Assembly (NCBI RefSeq): GCF_001189295.1 | Contig: NZ_CP012159.1 | Coordinates: 1,874,001-1,938,000 of the forward strand | Direction: 5' to 3' | DNA from: Chondromyces crocatus | GTDB taxonomy: Bacteria; Myxococcota_A; Polyangia; Polyangiales; Polyangiaceae | Length of the DNA stretch: 64,000 nt | Shown: positions 1-8,771 of the stretch, in pieces | Position numbering within the stretch: the first letter of the stretch is position 1 | Layout of the letters: each line of letters opens with the position of its first letter | Program-made: the position numbers and the translations under genes | The notes under the pieces: generated by a model | The model's database searches: none | Told to the model about the DNA's origin: nothing | Seen by the model: the letters and a program-made list of their open reading frames with translations, nothing else

Positions 1-241
1 TGGCCCGAGGCAGCAAGGCGCCGGGGCGCGACCGCAGCAGGGCGGCCAGCGACCCCAGGGTGGGCCGAGGCCTCCGCATCCGCAGAGCGCGCACCGGCCG
101 CAGCAGGGTGGAGGGCCGCGCGTGCAGCCCTCGTCGGCTCCTCCGGGGGCATCCGGCCGCGACGACGCCTCCGCCGTGGGGCAGGCTCAGGGGACGCCGC
201 GTCCGAGCAGCCGCCCGATGTCCTTCAGGCCCCGCGTCTGA
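1..241 (+). CDS. C-terminal tail of a Gln/Pro/Gly-rich protein (partial)
   Basis: The frame is open from the window edge to a TGA at 239-241, about 79 codons. It reads as a low-complexity tail with repeated RPQQGG, RPQGGPRPP and HRPQQGGGP blocks and a basic end (SFRPRV). Such tails occur behind the core of DEAD-box RNA helicases and other RNA-binding proteins in myxobacteria, but no diagnostic domain is inside the window, so the function is unknown. The regular Q/P/G composition, which the other two frames lack, is the only argument that it is coding. The following 220 bases up to the next gene hold nothing recognised. Confidence 0.45.
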   Translation, partial: GPRQQGAGARPQQGGQRPQGGPRPPHPQSAHRPQQGGGPRVQPSSAPPGASGRDDASAVGQAQGTPRPSSRPMSFRPRV

Positions 242-461
242 CGGTCCCTCGCTGAGTCGACCTCTGGCCCGCCGCCTGCGGGCCTTCCTCTCCAGACCTC
301 CACCGCCTTTTCCAGCCGCAGCGCCGTGCGTCGACACGGGCGCATTGCACTTGTCCGCCCCGCCTTCGTCCGCCTCGTCATGGTGACGCTGTGGATCGCC
401 GCATCCAGGCATCCACCCTGGCGATTCTCCGGAGCGGCCGGGAGCGGCGCGTGGCCGTCCG

Positions 462-1634
462 TTGACGGAGTACGCAATCGTCCGTTATCAAGGATGGGTG
501 TCTGTAGAAGCGGCCATCGACACCAGCCCGACCGAGACGCGCTCGAGACCGCACATCCTGCTCCGCGACGACTGGCTGCACGTCCACTTCGGTGCTGGCA
601 CCCCTGCCCACGCCGATTTTCACTGGTTCTGGCTGCGCCACCAGTGCGACGGCGAGCGGCATCCGGTCACCGGCGAGCGCACCCTCGACGCCTCCGAGGT
701 GCCCCTCGACATCCGGCCCAGGAGCGTGACGCTGGACGAGGGGGCGGGCCGTCTGCACGTCGTCTGGGACGAGCCGTCGGGTCGGCAGAGTCATTACGAT
801 CTGAGCTGGCTGCGCGCCCACGCGTATGCGCCGGACCGCCCCCAGGTGCCACCGCCGCCCTCCGATGTGGCCCGCGTGGCGCTCGATGCGCGTCGGCTGC
901 CCGATGCGGCGGCCGTCGTCGAGGCGTGCCTCGGCCTGCTCCGGCGCGAAGGGCTGGCCGTGGTCCGCGGCTTCGCGAGCGCACCCGGGCGCGCACCCGA
1001 GGACGACACCGACGCGCTCGTCGACGCGTTCACCGCCGGTGGCCTGGCGCTGATCTCCACCCATTTCGGTCGGATCGAGGACCTGCGCACCGACAACACC
1101 ACGAACCAGAACACCGACCAGCTCGGCTACACCGATGCGGGCATCGACCTGCACACCGATCAACCTTTTCTGGACAGGCCGCCGCGCTACCAGCTCCTCC
1201 AGTGCGTCCGCCCTGCCACGCTCGGCGGAGAGAGCTACCTGGTCGACGCCCTCGCCGCGGCGCGGCTGCTCCAGGCGATCGATGCGCCCGCCTTCGAGCT
1301 GCTCACCACCGTGCCGGTCCGGTTCCACCGCAAGCAGAAGGCATTCGAGCGCGTGGTCGATGCCCCGCTGCTGACGATGGAGGGGCCAGAGGGCTTCCAG
1401 TCTCGCTACTCGTACTTCACGCTGGCGCCCTTCGACCGCCCCTTCGCCGAGATGGAGGCCTGGTACCGTGCGTACACCCGCTTCGCGCGCATCGTGCGCG
1501 ATCGGCGGAACCAGTACCGCTTCGAGCTGCAACCTGGCGAGTTCGTGATCTACGACAACTACCGGATGCTGCACGCGAGGACGGCGTTCTCGGGTCCTCG
1601 CTGGCTCCGAGGCGTTTACTTCGACCCGGCATAG
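462..1634 (+). CDS. TauD/gamma-butyrobetaine hydroxylase-like Fe(II)/2-oxoglutarate dioxygenase
   Basis: A 390-residue protein with the two-part layout of the gamma-butyrobetaine/trimethyllysine dioxygenase family: a small N-terminal DUF971/GBBH-like domain (about residues 30-125, containing HFHW-type and WLRHQC segments) and a C-terminal TauD double-stranded beta helix. The iron ligands are visible: the HTD motif in LHTDQPF, and the distal His in MLHARTAF, followed by the 2-oxoglutarate-binding Arg in RWLRGVYFD. It should hydroxylate a small trimethylated amino acid or a related substrate in the cytoplasm. The first start is TTG at 462; a GTG at 498 with AAGGA just upstream is an equally good start and removes no conserved sequence. 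It is followed by an unrelated oxidoreductase 174 bases downstream. The family is certain; the substrate is not. Confidence 0.85.
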   Translation: MTEYAIVRYQGWVSVEAAIDTSPTETRSRPHILLRDDWLHVHFGAGTPAHADFHWFWLRHQCDGERHPVTGERTLDASEVPLDIRPRSVTLDEGAGRLHVVWDEPSGRQSHYDLSWLRAHAYAPDRPQVPPPPSDVARVALDARRLPDAAAVVEACLGLLRREGLAVVRGFASAPGRAPEDDTDALVDAFTAGGLALISTHFGRIEDLRTDNTTNQNTDQLGYTDAGIDLHTDQPFLDRPPRYQLLQCVRPATLGGESYLVDALAAARLLQAIDAPAFELLTTVPVRFHRKQKAFERVVDAPLLTMEGPEGFQSRYSYFTLAPFDRPFAEMEAWYRAYTRFARIVRDRRNQYRFELQPGEFVIYDNYRMLHARTAFSGPRWLRGVYFDPA

Positions 1635-1808
1635 AGGCCTCCACAGCGCAGCGGCGCTCGCTCCACGTTCCGAGGGGCCGTCGGCATCGACCTGGACGTG
1701 GTGCCTCCGGAACCATCGCACCGGCCGAGCCGGAATGTCCCGAAGGCGTCCGCCTCCGTCATCTTCCATGGTTCGCACGGCCGCGGAGATCGCGGACGAG
1801 GAGGCTCG

Positions 1809-2699
1809 ATGAAGCAGGAGGCGTCGAAGACGGATCCCAAGGATCTGGAGAAGAAACCGCCTTTCCCACCCCAGGAGCAGGACCGGCCCGGCGTGGAGAC
1901 CAAGATGCGCCCGCGGCCGGACCACGGAGAAGACGACTACAAGGGGCTCGGCCGCCTCAAAGACCGTGTGGCGCTGATCACGGGCGGTGACAGCGGCATC
2001 GGTCGAGCGGTCGCGCTGGCGTTCGCCCGTGAGGGGGCCGATGTCGTCATCTCGTACCTGAGTGAGCACGGCGACGCCGAGGACGCGAAGCGCTCGGTCG
2101 AGCAGGCAGGGCGCAAGGCCGTGCTGATCCCTGGTGACCTCGCGGACGAGGGCCATTGCAAGCGGCTGATCGAGAAGACCGTCGAGGCGTTCGGTCGGAT
2201 CGACATCCTCGTGAACAATGCTGCCGAGCAGGGCAAATCGGTGGACCGGTTCGAGGAGATCGACGCCGAGCGGGTGGAGCGCACCTTCCGCGTCAACATC
2301 ATGGCGATGTTCCACCTCGTCCGGCATGCGCTCCCGCACATGAAGGAGGGGAGCACGGTCATCAACGTTTCCTCGATCCAGGCCTACCAGCCGAGCGCCG
2401 AGATCCTCGACTACGCGACCACGAAGGGCGCCATCGTCACCTTCAGCAAGGGGCTGGCGCAGTCGCTGATCGAGCGGGGCATCCGGGTCAACACCGTGGC
2501 CCCGGGGCCCGTCTGGACGCCGCTGGTGATCCAGTCGTTCGATGCCGAGAAGAATGCCGAGTTCGGCAAGGACTCGCCCATGGGGCGTCCGGCGCAGCCC
2601 GGAGAGCTGGCGCCTGCGTTCGTGTTCCTCGCCTCCAACGAGTCGAGCTACATCAACGGCGAGGTGCTCGGTGTGACCGGAGGCAAGCCGCTCGGCTGA
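1809..2699 (+). CDS. SDR family oxidoreductase (YghA/YhdF type)
   Basis: A 296-residue short-chain dehydrogenase. After a charged, Pro-rich N-terminal extension (about 45 residues, KPPFPPQEQ), which is typical of the YghA/YhdF branch, it has the nucleotide motif TGGDSGIG, the NNAA motif, the catalytic Ser in NVSSIQAY and the YxxxK pair in DYATTKG, then PGPVWTP and the closing VLGVTGG. The ATG at 1809 is preferred over an upstream in-frame start because GAGGAGG lies 5-12 bases before it and the family's N-terminus begins there. Members are NAD(P)-dependent, often stress-induced; the substrate cannot be read from the sequence. It stands alone on the plus strand. Confidence 0.9.
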   Translation: MKQEASKTDPKDLEKKPPFPPQEQDRPGVETKMRPRPDHGEDDYKGLGRLKDRVALITGGDSGIGRAVALAFAREGADVVISYLSEHGDAEDAKRSVEQAGRKAVLIPGDLADEGHCKRLIEKTVEAFGRIDILVNNAAEQGKSVDRFEEIDAERVERTFRVNIMAMFHLVRHALPHMKEGSTVINVSSIQAYQPSAEILDYATTKGAIVTFSKGLAQSLIERGIRVNTVAPGPVWTPLVIQSFDAEKNAEFGKDSPMGRPAQPGELAPAFVFLASNESSYINGEVLGVTGGKPLG

Positions 2700-2761
2700 T
2701 GCGGTGAGGAGGGGCGCGCGGCAGATGCCCTCCCGGCGTAGATCGCGTACCGTGGGCCGCC

Positions 2762-5371
2762 ATGCTGCCCCTGAATCCGGCTCGCCGCCGCTGGATCGCC
2801 TGGACCGCCTTCGCTCTGAGCGCGGGCGCTTGCTCCTCTTCGGACACGCCCGTGGACAAGCCGCCGCCCGGCCCGCCGCCCGGGCGTGACCCGGCGCATT
2901 GCACCTTCGAGGAGCCGCCCGCCCGCGATCCGCGCCCCGCGTCGGGTCCGGCGCGGGTCCGCGCTGGCCTCGGCGTCGCCACCCTGCCGGTGCCCATCGG
3001 CGCACCGCTCGGCGGCTACGCCTCGCGCGTCCCCACGCTCGGCGGCAAACCGGCGGACGACCGCGCCGGCCGCTTCGTCACGGGCATGGTCCCCTCCGTG
3101 GGCGTCCACGATGCCCTCCTGGCCGAAGCGCTGGCGATCGAGGCAGGCGAGGAGCTGGCGGTGATCCTCCGCGTGGACGCGCCGCTCCTCAACGAGAACA
3201 CCCTCTTCGAGCTGGAGTCCGTCGCCGCGCCGGACGGCTCCTTGCGCGGACGCATCCTGCTCACCGCCTCGCACAGCCACGGCGCCTGGGCGGGCTGGCA
3301 GCCGAGCCTCATCCTCATGCCGGGCGTCGACGCGCCCCACCGCGCCCTCGCCGATCGCGTCATCGGCGCCCTGGCCAAGGCCGTCCAGCAGGCCGTGGCG
3401 AGCCTCGAGCCTGCGCGCGTCGGCGTCGCCGTCGACACCGACTTCGACCCGACCAACAGCGTGAACCGCGACCGGCGCGACGAGAACGACGCCATCCTCG
3501 ACCCGCACGGCGAGGCGGCGCACGGGGGCAAGGACGCCACGGCCTGGGCCCTCCGCGTCGACCGCGAGGACGGCTCCCCGCTCGCCGCGCTCGTCAACGT
3601 CCCCCTTCACGGCACCATCGGTGGCGACAGGAACCTCATCGCCTCCACCGACGTCGTCGGTGGCATCACCCGGGCTCTCTCCGCCGAGCTGGGCTACCCC
3701 GTGCTCCACCTCCAGGGCGCCGCGGGCGACGTCTCCCCTGCCGGCGAGCAAGGCCGCGCCGCGTGCCCCGACGCCTACCGCTGCCTCGACATGCCCCGCA
3801 TCGAGGCGCTCGGCGCCCGCGCCGCCACCCTGCTCGCCCCCCTCGTGCAGGGCGTGCAGACCGGCGCCGAGGCTGGCCTCGAGGTCGTCACCCGCACCTT
3901 CTACGTGGGCCGCGAGGCCGAGGTCCATCGTCCCGACGGCACCACGCTCGCCTACGCGCCCGTCAGCACCGATCCGGACTTCATCGCAGACCGTGTGATC
4001 TTCGACGAGCGCGGCCGTGCTGCCAGCCCGATCGACGAGTTCAACACCGCCGTCGGCGCGGGCCTGTGTGGCGACGGCGAAGCGGGCTCCTTCGCGCCGA
4101 TCCCTGGCGCGCGGAGCGTGCCCCCCTACTCCTCGTGCCTGGAGCTGACCCAGGGCAAAGACCTCGTCTTCGGCCTCTTCGAAGGCGTCCCCACCGACGT
4201 CCCCTTGCCCCTCTGCGACAGCATCCGCGCCACGGGTAGCGCCATCCGCCTTTCCGGCACCCCCTCGGGGGACTGGCTCATCCTCGGCATCCCCGGGGAG
4301 CCCACCGCGCCCTTTGCCCACTACCTCCGCAGCCGATCTCCCGCGGGCCCCGAGCGCACCTTGCTCGTGGGGTACGCCGACGATCACCTCGGCTACCTCC
4401 TCACGGCCGAGGACTGGCTCTCCGGCGGCTACGAGCCGAGCATCAACATCTGGGGCCCCCTCGAAGGCGAGATCGTCATCGACGGCCTCCTCGAAGCCGC
4501 CAGCATCGCGTGGACACCCGAGCGCGAAGATCCCGAGGCCGGCAGCTCTCGCTGGCTCGACTGGACGTACCCCATCACCACCCCCATCGAGCCGGGCGTC
4601 ACCTCCGACCATGGCCAGCCTTTCACCGGCACCGCCCCCCTGTTCTGGCCGGACACCGCCGAGACCTCCGTGCCGTTCGCGACCACCGTGCCGCGCGCGG
4701 TCGGAGCTGCGCGCTTCGCGTGGGCGGGCGGTGACCCTGCGATCGACGCCCCCGAGATCCTGATCGAGCGCGAGATCTCTCCCGGCCTGTTCGAGTCCCT
4801 CACGAACGCCCAGGGGCGGCCCGTCAGCGCAGCCGACGGCGCCTTCGTGCTGACCTACACCCCCGACCCGCTCAACGCCGCCGCGCCCACGCGCCACCTC
4901 TACGGCGTCGTCTGGCAGCCCGTCCCCTCCGACCCCTTCACGTTCGCCGCGCTGGATCGACCCTTCTCGCTCCCCCTCGGCCGCTACCGCTTCGTCGTCC
5001 GCGGGACGGCCCAGGCGAGCAGCGGCGCCGCGCCTTACGAGGTCACCTCGGACCCCTTCGAGGTCGTCGCGGCAGCGCTCGCGGCGTCCTCCTCGGCCTC
5101 CCGCGCGGCGACCGGCATCGACGTGGTCGCCCTCGTCGGCGGCGCACCCGGCATCCGCGCCCTGCGCGTGGGCCCGAGCGACGTCGACGTTCCGCTCCCC
5201 GGCCCCTGGACCGCCACCGTCGTCTCCAACGGCGCGCCGCCGCAGTCCTTCGCCCTCACCCCCGACGCGGCCGGTGCCGCCACCCTCTCCCTGCCCCCCG
5301 CGGAGCTCGCGGCCGCCGTCTCCATCGAGATCCGCGACGCTCACGGCAACGGCGGCGTGCTCACCCTGTGA
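2762..5371 (+). CDS. Neutral/alkaline ceramidase-like lipoprotein
   Basis: An 869-residue exported protein. The N-terminus has a basic n-region, a hydrophobic stretch and a lipobox ending at Cys (LSAGAC), followed by a Pro-rich linker. The body matches the neutral/alkaline non-lysosomal ceramidase family: a TASHSHGAW segment (the zinc-site HxH region, normally SHTHS), VNVPLHGTIGG (second zinc His) and QGAAGDVSP, the family's GDVSP block that carries the nucleophilic Ser. It probably hydrolyses an amide-linked lipid at the cell surface; myxobacteria make sphingolipids and ceramides and prey on other cells, so either self-lipid turnover or predation is possible. The C-terminal 150 residues are a beta-rich domain as in other ceramidases. 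The family call is sound, the substrate is inferred. Confidence 0.8.
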   Translation: MLPLNPARRRWIAWTAFALSAGACSSSDTPVDKPPPGPPPGRDPAHCTFEEPPARDPRPASGPARVRAGLGVATLPVPIGAPLGGYASRVPTLGGKPADDRAGRFVTGMVPSVGVHDALLAEALAIEAGEELAVILRVDAPLLNENTLFELESVAAPDGSLRGRILLTASHSHGAWAGWQPSLILMPGVDAPHRALADRVIGALAKAVQQAVASLEPARVGVAVDTDFDPTNSVNRDRRDENDAILDPHGEAAHGGKDATAWALRVDREDGSPLAALVNVPLHGTIGGDRNLIASTDVVGGITRALSAELGYPVLHLQGAAGDVSPAGEQGRAACPDAYRCLDMPRIEALGARAATLLAPLVQGVQTGAEAGLEVVTRTFYVGREAEVHRPDGTTLAYAPVSTDPDFIADRVIFDERGRAASPIDEFNTAVGAGLCGDGEAGSFAPIPGARSVPPYSSCLELTQGKDLVFGLFEGVPTDVPLPLCDSIRATGSAIRLSGTPSGDWLILGIPGEPTAPFAHYLRSRSPAGPERTLLVGYADDHLGYLLTAEDWLSGGYEPSINIWGPLEGEIVIDGLLEAASIAWTPEREDPEAGSSRWLDWTYPITTPIEPGVTSDHGQPFTGTAPLFWPDTAETSVPFATTVPRAVGAARFAWAGGDPAIDAPEILIEREISPGLFESLTNAQGRPVSAADGAFVLTYTPDPLNAAAPTRHLYGVVWQPVPSDPFTFAALDRPFSLPLGRYRFVVRGTAQASSGAAPYEVTSDPFEVVAAALAASSSASRAATGIDVVALVGGAPGIRALRVGPSDVDVPLPGPWTATVVSNGAPPQSFALTPDAAGAATLSLPPAELAAAVSIEIRDAHGNGGVLTL

Positions 5372-5391
5372 GCCAGCGTCGCCGCCTCACA

Positions 5392-5415
5392 CCGTGAGCT
5401 CACGCAGGCTCACGG
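5392..5415. terminator. Bidirectional hairpin between convergent genes
   Basis: A perfect 8-bp inverted repeat, CCGTGAGC and GCTCACGG, with an 8-base loop. It lies 21 bases after the stop of the ceramidase-like gene and overlaps the stop codon of the convergent lipoprotein gene. It has no clear U-tract; it may serve both genes. Confidence 0.5.
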
Positions 5416-6111
5416 CGTCGTCGCCGCGCGCCCGCACACCTCACCGAGCAGCACGAGCGCGTCTCCGAGCGCGCTCTCCGCGTCCCGCTCCCGCTGCTGC
5501 TGATAGGCCGCCTCGGCGCGGCGTTCCCCGACCAGCGCCGTCACCATCGCCTGCGCCTTCGGATCCTCGCTCTTGTTCTCGGCGCTTCGCTGCGTCAGCT
5601 CGTCGACCGCCGTCACCGCGCGCTCCCGATCACGCCGCGCCTCGGCCAGCTGCTGGTACGCATCCCGCACCGCGAGCCGCCGATCACGGATGCGCTGCTC
5701 CCGCTCGTGAATCGCCGACGACCCATGATCGGTCGCCAGCAGCACGCCGAGCGGTACCGCTGCGCCCGCCGCGCCCACCGACAGCGGCACCAGCACCGTC
5801 CCCTTCGGGGAAGGATCGAGCCCTGCATAGATCGCCGTCCCCGTGGCGAGGGCACCGGCCGTGAGCGCCAGCGCGACCTCCGCCACCTGCCGCTTCGTCG
5901 CGCGGCTCTTCGCGACCTCGTGAAGCCGCACCTCTTCGGCGCGACACGTCGCCTCGGTCGCGCGGAACGAAGCATTCAATGCAGTGCCTCCTTCCGCCGC
6001 AGAAGGGAGTTCGAGCGCGCTCTGCTGTGTCGCGCGCGGCAACGACGGCGCACATCCCGCGGCGCCGAGACCAGAACACAGAGCTACCGTGAGAATCGTC
6101 AGCGTTCGCAT
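5410..6111 (-). CDS. Putative lipoprotein with a central hydrophobic pair and a coiled coil
   Basis: A 233-residue protein starting at the ATG at 6111 (signal peptide MRTLTILTVALCSG, lipobox GAAGC). After about 70 residues come two hydrophobic stretches (ALALTAGALATGTAIYAG and VLVPLSVGAAGAAVPLGVLL) that could form a helical hairpin, then a charged helical region rich in Arg, Glu and Gln (REQRIRDRRLAVRDAYQQL) that should form a coiled coil. No known domain was recognised. An upstream in-frame start would add 18 residues in front of the signal peptide and is rejected. It is convergent with the ceramidase-like gene and divergent from the PYP-like gene. Confidence 0.7.
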   Translation of the reverse strand: MRTLTILTVALCSGLGAAGCAPSLPRATQQSALELPSAAEGGTALNASFRATEATCRAEEVRLHEVAKSRATKRQVAEVALALTAGALATGTAIYAGLDPSPKGTVLVPLSVGAAGAAVPLGVLLATDHGSSAIHEREQRIRDRRLAVRDAYQQLAEARRDRERAVTAVDELTQRSAENKSEDPKAQAMVTALVGERRAEAAYQQQRERDAESALGDALVLLGEVCGRAATTP

Positions 6112-6291
6112 GATGGGCGTGCGCCACTCTACACGAGCTTCGTAGGGGGGCTGTCCGCATTGCAAACTTATCGCCCTCGAAGTGTGCAGACCCGGACGGG
6201 AGGTTCAGGGGGGGCCGGATGGGGCGCCCTTCGAGCGGCCCGTATCATCAGCTCCGTTCCGGATCGTCGGGGCAATCAGAGGGAATCCACC

Positions 6292-6717
6292 ATGCGAATG
6301 GCTCTCGACGCGAGCTGGCCAGATGATCGAGCCGACGTCCTGCGACCGCGGTCGTTCGAGTTCGACATCCGGGTGACGGATCTGGACGAGAATGGCCTCG
6401 ACGCGCAGCCGTTCGGCATCATTCGCCTCGACCGCGAGGGCACGATCCTCTCGTACAACCTCTACGAGGAGAAAGAAGCGCGGCGGAAGCGGCAGGATGT
6501 CGTCGGCAGGAACTTCTTCACCGAGGTCGCCCCCTGCACCAAGGTCAAAGCGTTTCACGGCCGCTTCCGCGACGGGGTGAAGCGCCGCGAACTCGAAGCC
6601 ACCTTCGGCTTCGTCTTCTGCCTGCGCCACGTCACCCGCAACGTCGACGTCTCGCTCTTCTACAAGCGCGCCGAGAGCGAGGACAAAGACTCCATCTGGG
6701 TCTTCATCCGCGGCTGA
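6292..6717 (+). CDS. Photoactive yellow protein (PYP)-like PAS-domain protein
   Basis: A 141-residue single PAS domain. It can be aligned without gaps to the core of Halorhodospira PYP: Tyr55, Glu59, Arg65 and Cys82 fall on PYP Tyr42, Glu46, Arg52 and Cys69, with the signature NFFTEVAPCT equal to NFFKDVAPCT. Cys69 holds the p-coumaroyl chromophore and Tyr42/Glu46 hydrogen-bond it, so the chromophore pocket looks intact; the residue at PYP Thr50 is Ala63 here. The ATG at 6292 has CAGAGGGA a few bases upstream. No tyrosine ammonia lyase or coumaroyl-CoA ligase is in the window, so chromophore loading cannot be shown; a non-photoactive PAS sensor remains possible. The next 237 bases hold nothing recognised. 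Confidence 0.8.
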   Translation: MRMALDASWPDDRADVLRPRSFEFDIRVTDLDENGLDAQPFGIIRLDREGTILSYNLYEEKEARRKRQDVVGRNFFTEVAPCTKVKAFHGRFRDGVKRRELEATFGFVFCLRHVTRNVDVSLFYKRAESEDKDSIWVFIRG

Positions 6718-6954
6718 GCCTCAGCCCGAAACTGCATCTCGACGCTGCACACGGAACCCTCGATCCGGACGGGGACCCATCACGTGGTCCCCGTTCCTGG
6801 CGCGTGCGAGGCGTCGCCAGCCGGCTCGCACTCATCGTGCGACGGCGCCAGCGCCCCCTTCCCTGACCAGTCCAGCTCAGCCCAGCCCACAAACGGCGAA
6901 CGCCGCTGCGGTGGGCAGCGGCGCTCCGTCAGAGGCCGAGAGTTGCGCTGAGGA

Positions 6955-7560
6955 TCAGTCGCACCACTCGTGCAGCTCGTACGTGCAGACGCAGGGCGAC
7001 TGGGGCGACCAGTTGCAGCTCGTCGCGCCGGGGGGCGGCCCGCAGTGCTCACACGTGGCGTAGATGCAGTTCTCGCCCGTGGTCTGCGCCTTCGCCTCGT
7101 TCTTGGAGATTTCCTTGTAGAAATACCCCGTCTCCTTGAGCACCTCGAGCTCCTCGGCGTTCAGCACGCCGAAGTTCGCGGGGTCCGAGGAGATCCGGAA
7201 CTGGTTGTCCGGCGAATCGGTCAGGTCGACGGGCACGTTCGACTCGTAGTCGAACTGCTGGAGGTTCTGGATGTGAGCCTCCATCGTGAACGTCGTGCTA
7301 CCGGCCGACATCTCGATCTTCGCGAAGTCGATCGGCTTGCGGTAGTCGAAGTAGTAAACGACGTCGTCCCGCAGCGCGAGCTTCAAGCTCTCTCCGCCCA
7401 GCTTCTCGACGTCTGCTGCCGTCACGCGCTGGTTCTGAACGCCATCGGGAACGATCGGACCCTCATCGGACCCCGTATCAGCGGTGCAGCCGATCAGGGA
7501 GAACGCCAGAGTGGTGCCGAGAACGAGAGATTTCGCAATGCTCATGGACTGTCGAAACAT
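6955..7560 (-). CDS. Hypothetical lipoprotein with Cys-rich C-terminus
   Basis: A 201-residue protein with signal peptide and lipobox (FSLIGC) after the start at 7560, which is supported by AGGAAGGG seven bases upstream. The middle is acidic and beta-rich (DVVYYFDYRKPIDF). The last 40 residues hold seven cysteines (CIYATCEHC, TSCNW, SPCVC, HEWCD), suggesting a small disulfide-bonded or metal-binding knot outside the cytoplasm. I do not recognise a family. It is divergent from the homocysteine methyltransferase gene across a 293-base spacer. Confidence 0.7.
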   Translation of the reverse strand: MFRQSMSIAKSLVLGTTLAFSLIGCTADTGSDEGPIVPDGVQNQRVTAADVEKLGGESLKLALRDDVVYYFDYRKPIDFAKIEMSAGSTTFTMEAHIQNLQQFDYESNVPVDLTDSPDNQFRISSDPANFGVLNAEELEVLKETGYFYKEISKNEAKAQTTGENCIYATCEHCGPPPGATSCNWSPQSPCVCTYELHEWCD

Positions 7561-7853
7561 GGGACGCCCTTCCTATCTACCGGACCGAATCGCCGACCCC
7601 TTTTGACATCGTGCGGGGGCCCCTGCTCCCCAGGTCTGAGTTCGTCATCGTCATCTGCGACGCCTTCGACCTTGCTGCGCGACGAAGGGTTAAGAGTTCC
7701 AAGACGGATGGTGGCCGAGGTGGGGTGGACATGACAAGTCCATTCCTCGATCCGCCGAATTTCGATACTCCTTCATGCTCCGAGGTAGGTTGAACGGCAC
7801 CGGTACGCTCCTGACGCAGCGTGTACCGGAGAGCCGCAGGGTAGGATGCGGCA

Positions 7854-8753
7854 GTGCCTGTTTTCGCTGCGCAAAAGATGGCGGCGGCCCAGACGATTCT
7901 TCTCGATGGGCCTTTGGGGACCGAGCTGGCCGTCCGAGGTGTACCTACACCGCCTCCACAATGGAGTGGGGAAGCCATCAACACCGCGCCTCGGGTGATC
8001 GAAGCGATTCATCGGGACTACGCCCTGGCGGGGGCGACGGTGCATACCGCGGCCACGTTTCGCACCCACGCTCGGCAAGCTGGCCCTGGCTGGGAAGCGC
8101 TCACGGCACGTGCGGTGGCGCTCACACGCGGCGCGATTCCTCGCCATCACCTCGTCGCCGGAAGCATCGCGCCGCTCGAAGACTGTTATCGCCCCGACCT
8201 CAGTCCACTCGATTCGCGTCCGGAGCACCGGGCCATCGCCCGCGCGCTCGCCCGTTCCGGCGTCGATTTGCTGCTCTGCGAGACCTTCCCGCACGTCGGT
8301 GAGGCCCTCGTCGCCGTCGAGGAGGCCGTGGCCACCGGCCTTCTGGTGTGGGCTTCGTTCACGGCAGGCCATCGCGCCGACTTGCTCACCCCGATCGAGG
8401 TGGGCCACGCCGCCCGCGCGGCCGTCGCGCGCGGTGCGAGCGCTGTCCTCGTCAACTGCATCCCGGCCACCCGCACGCTCCCTTACGTGGAACAGCTCGC
8501 CACCGCGGGCGTCCCCTTCGGCGCCTACGCCAACGCGGGCGCACCCGAAGAAGCCCTCGGCTGGGACACGGCGCGTGAGCCTGTGGCCTGCGCTCGCGCC
8601 GCTCGCGTCTATGCCGAGCTGGCCAGCACCTGGCGCGCTGTCGGAGCCACGCTGCTCGGCGGCTGTTGTGGCACCGGACCTGCGCACATCGCTGCGCTCG
8701 CGGCCTCGATCACCCCGCCCTCCGCGCCTCGATTTCCCTCGGAAGCAGGCTGA
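7854..8753 (+). CDS. Homocysteine S-methyltransferase family protein
   Basis: A 299-residue TIM barrel of the homocysteine methyltransferase family (MmuM/BHMT/MetH N-domain). It has the opening LLDGPLGTEL, the ETFPHVGEA region, the zinc-binding Cys in VLVNC and the terminal zinc Cys pair in GGCCGTGPAHI. It should transfer a methyl group, for example from S-methylmethionine or betaine, to homocysteine. The first start is GTG at 7854; an ATG at 7878 (MAAAQTILLDG) is closer to the family's usual N-terminus. Its end is only 18 bases from the end of the convergent MBL-fold gene. Confidence 0.88.
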   Translation: MPVFAAQKMAAAQTILLDGPLGTELAVRGVPTPPPQWSGEAINTAPRVIEAIHRDYALAGATVHTAATFRTHARQAGPGWEALTARAVALTRGAIPRHHLVAGSIAPLEDCYRPDLSPLDSRPEHRAIARALARSGVDLLLCETFPHVGEALVAVEEAVATGLLVWASFTAGHRADLLTPIEVGHAARAAVARGASAVLVNCIPATRTLPYVEQLATAGVPFGAYANAGAPEEALGWDTAREPVACARAARVYAELASTWRAVGATLLGGCCGTGPAHIAALAASITPPSAPRFPSEAG

Positions 8754-8771
8754 GCTTCTGCGTCGCTCCGG

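Noticed and set aside
378-3005. Very long minus-strand open frame opposite the dioxygenase and SDR genes
   Set aside because: Arg/His/Gly-rich composition without any domain; it runs through two well-supported plus-strand genes and is a GC-bias shadow.
2648-5344. 898-codon minus-strand frame opposite the ceramidase-like gene
   Set aside because: Gly/Ala/Arg-rich antisense shadow; the plus strand has a signal peptide and catalytic motifs.
7603-7608. TTGACA as -35 for the homocysteine methyltransferase gene
   Set aside because: No matching -10 at 16-18 bases and it lies 250 bases before the gene.
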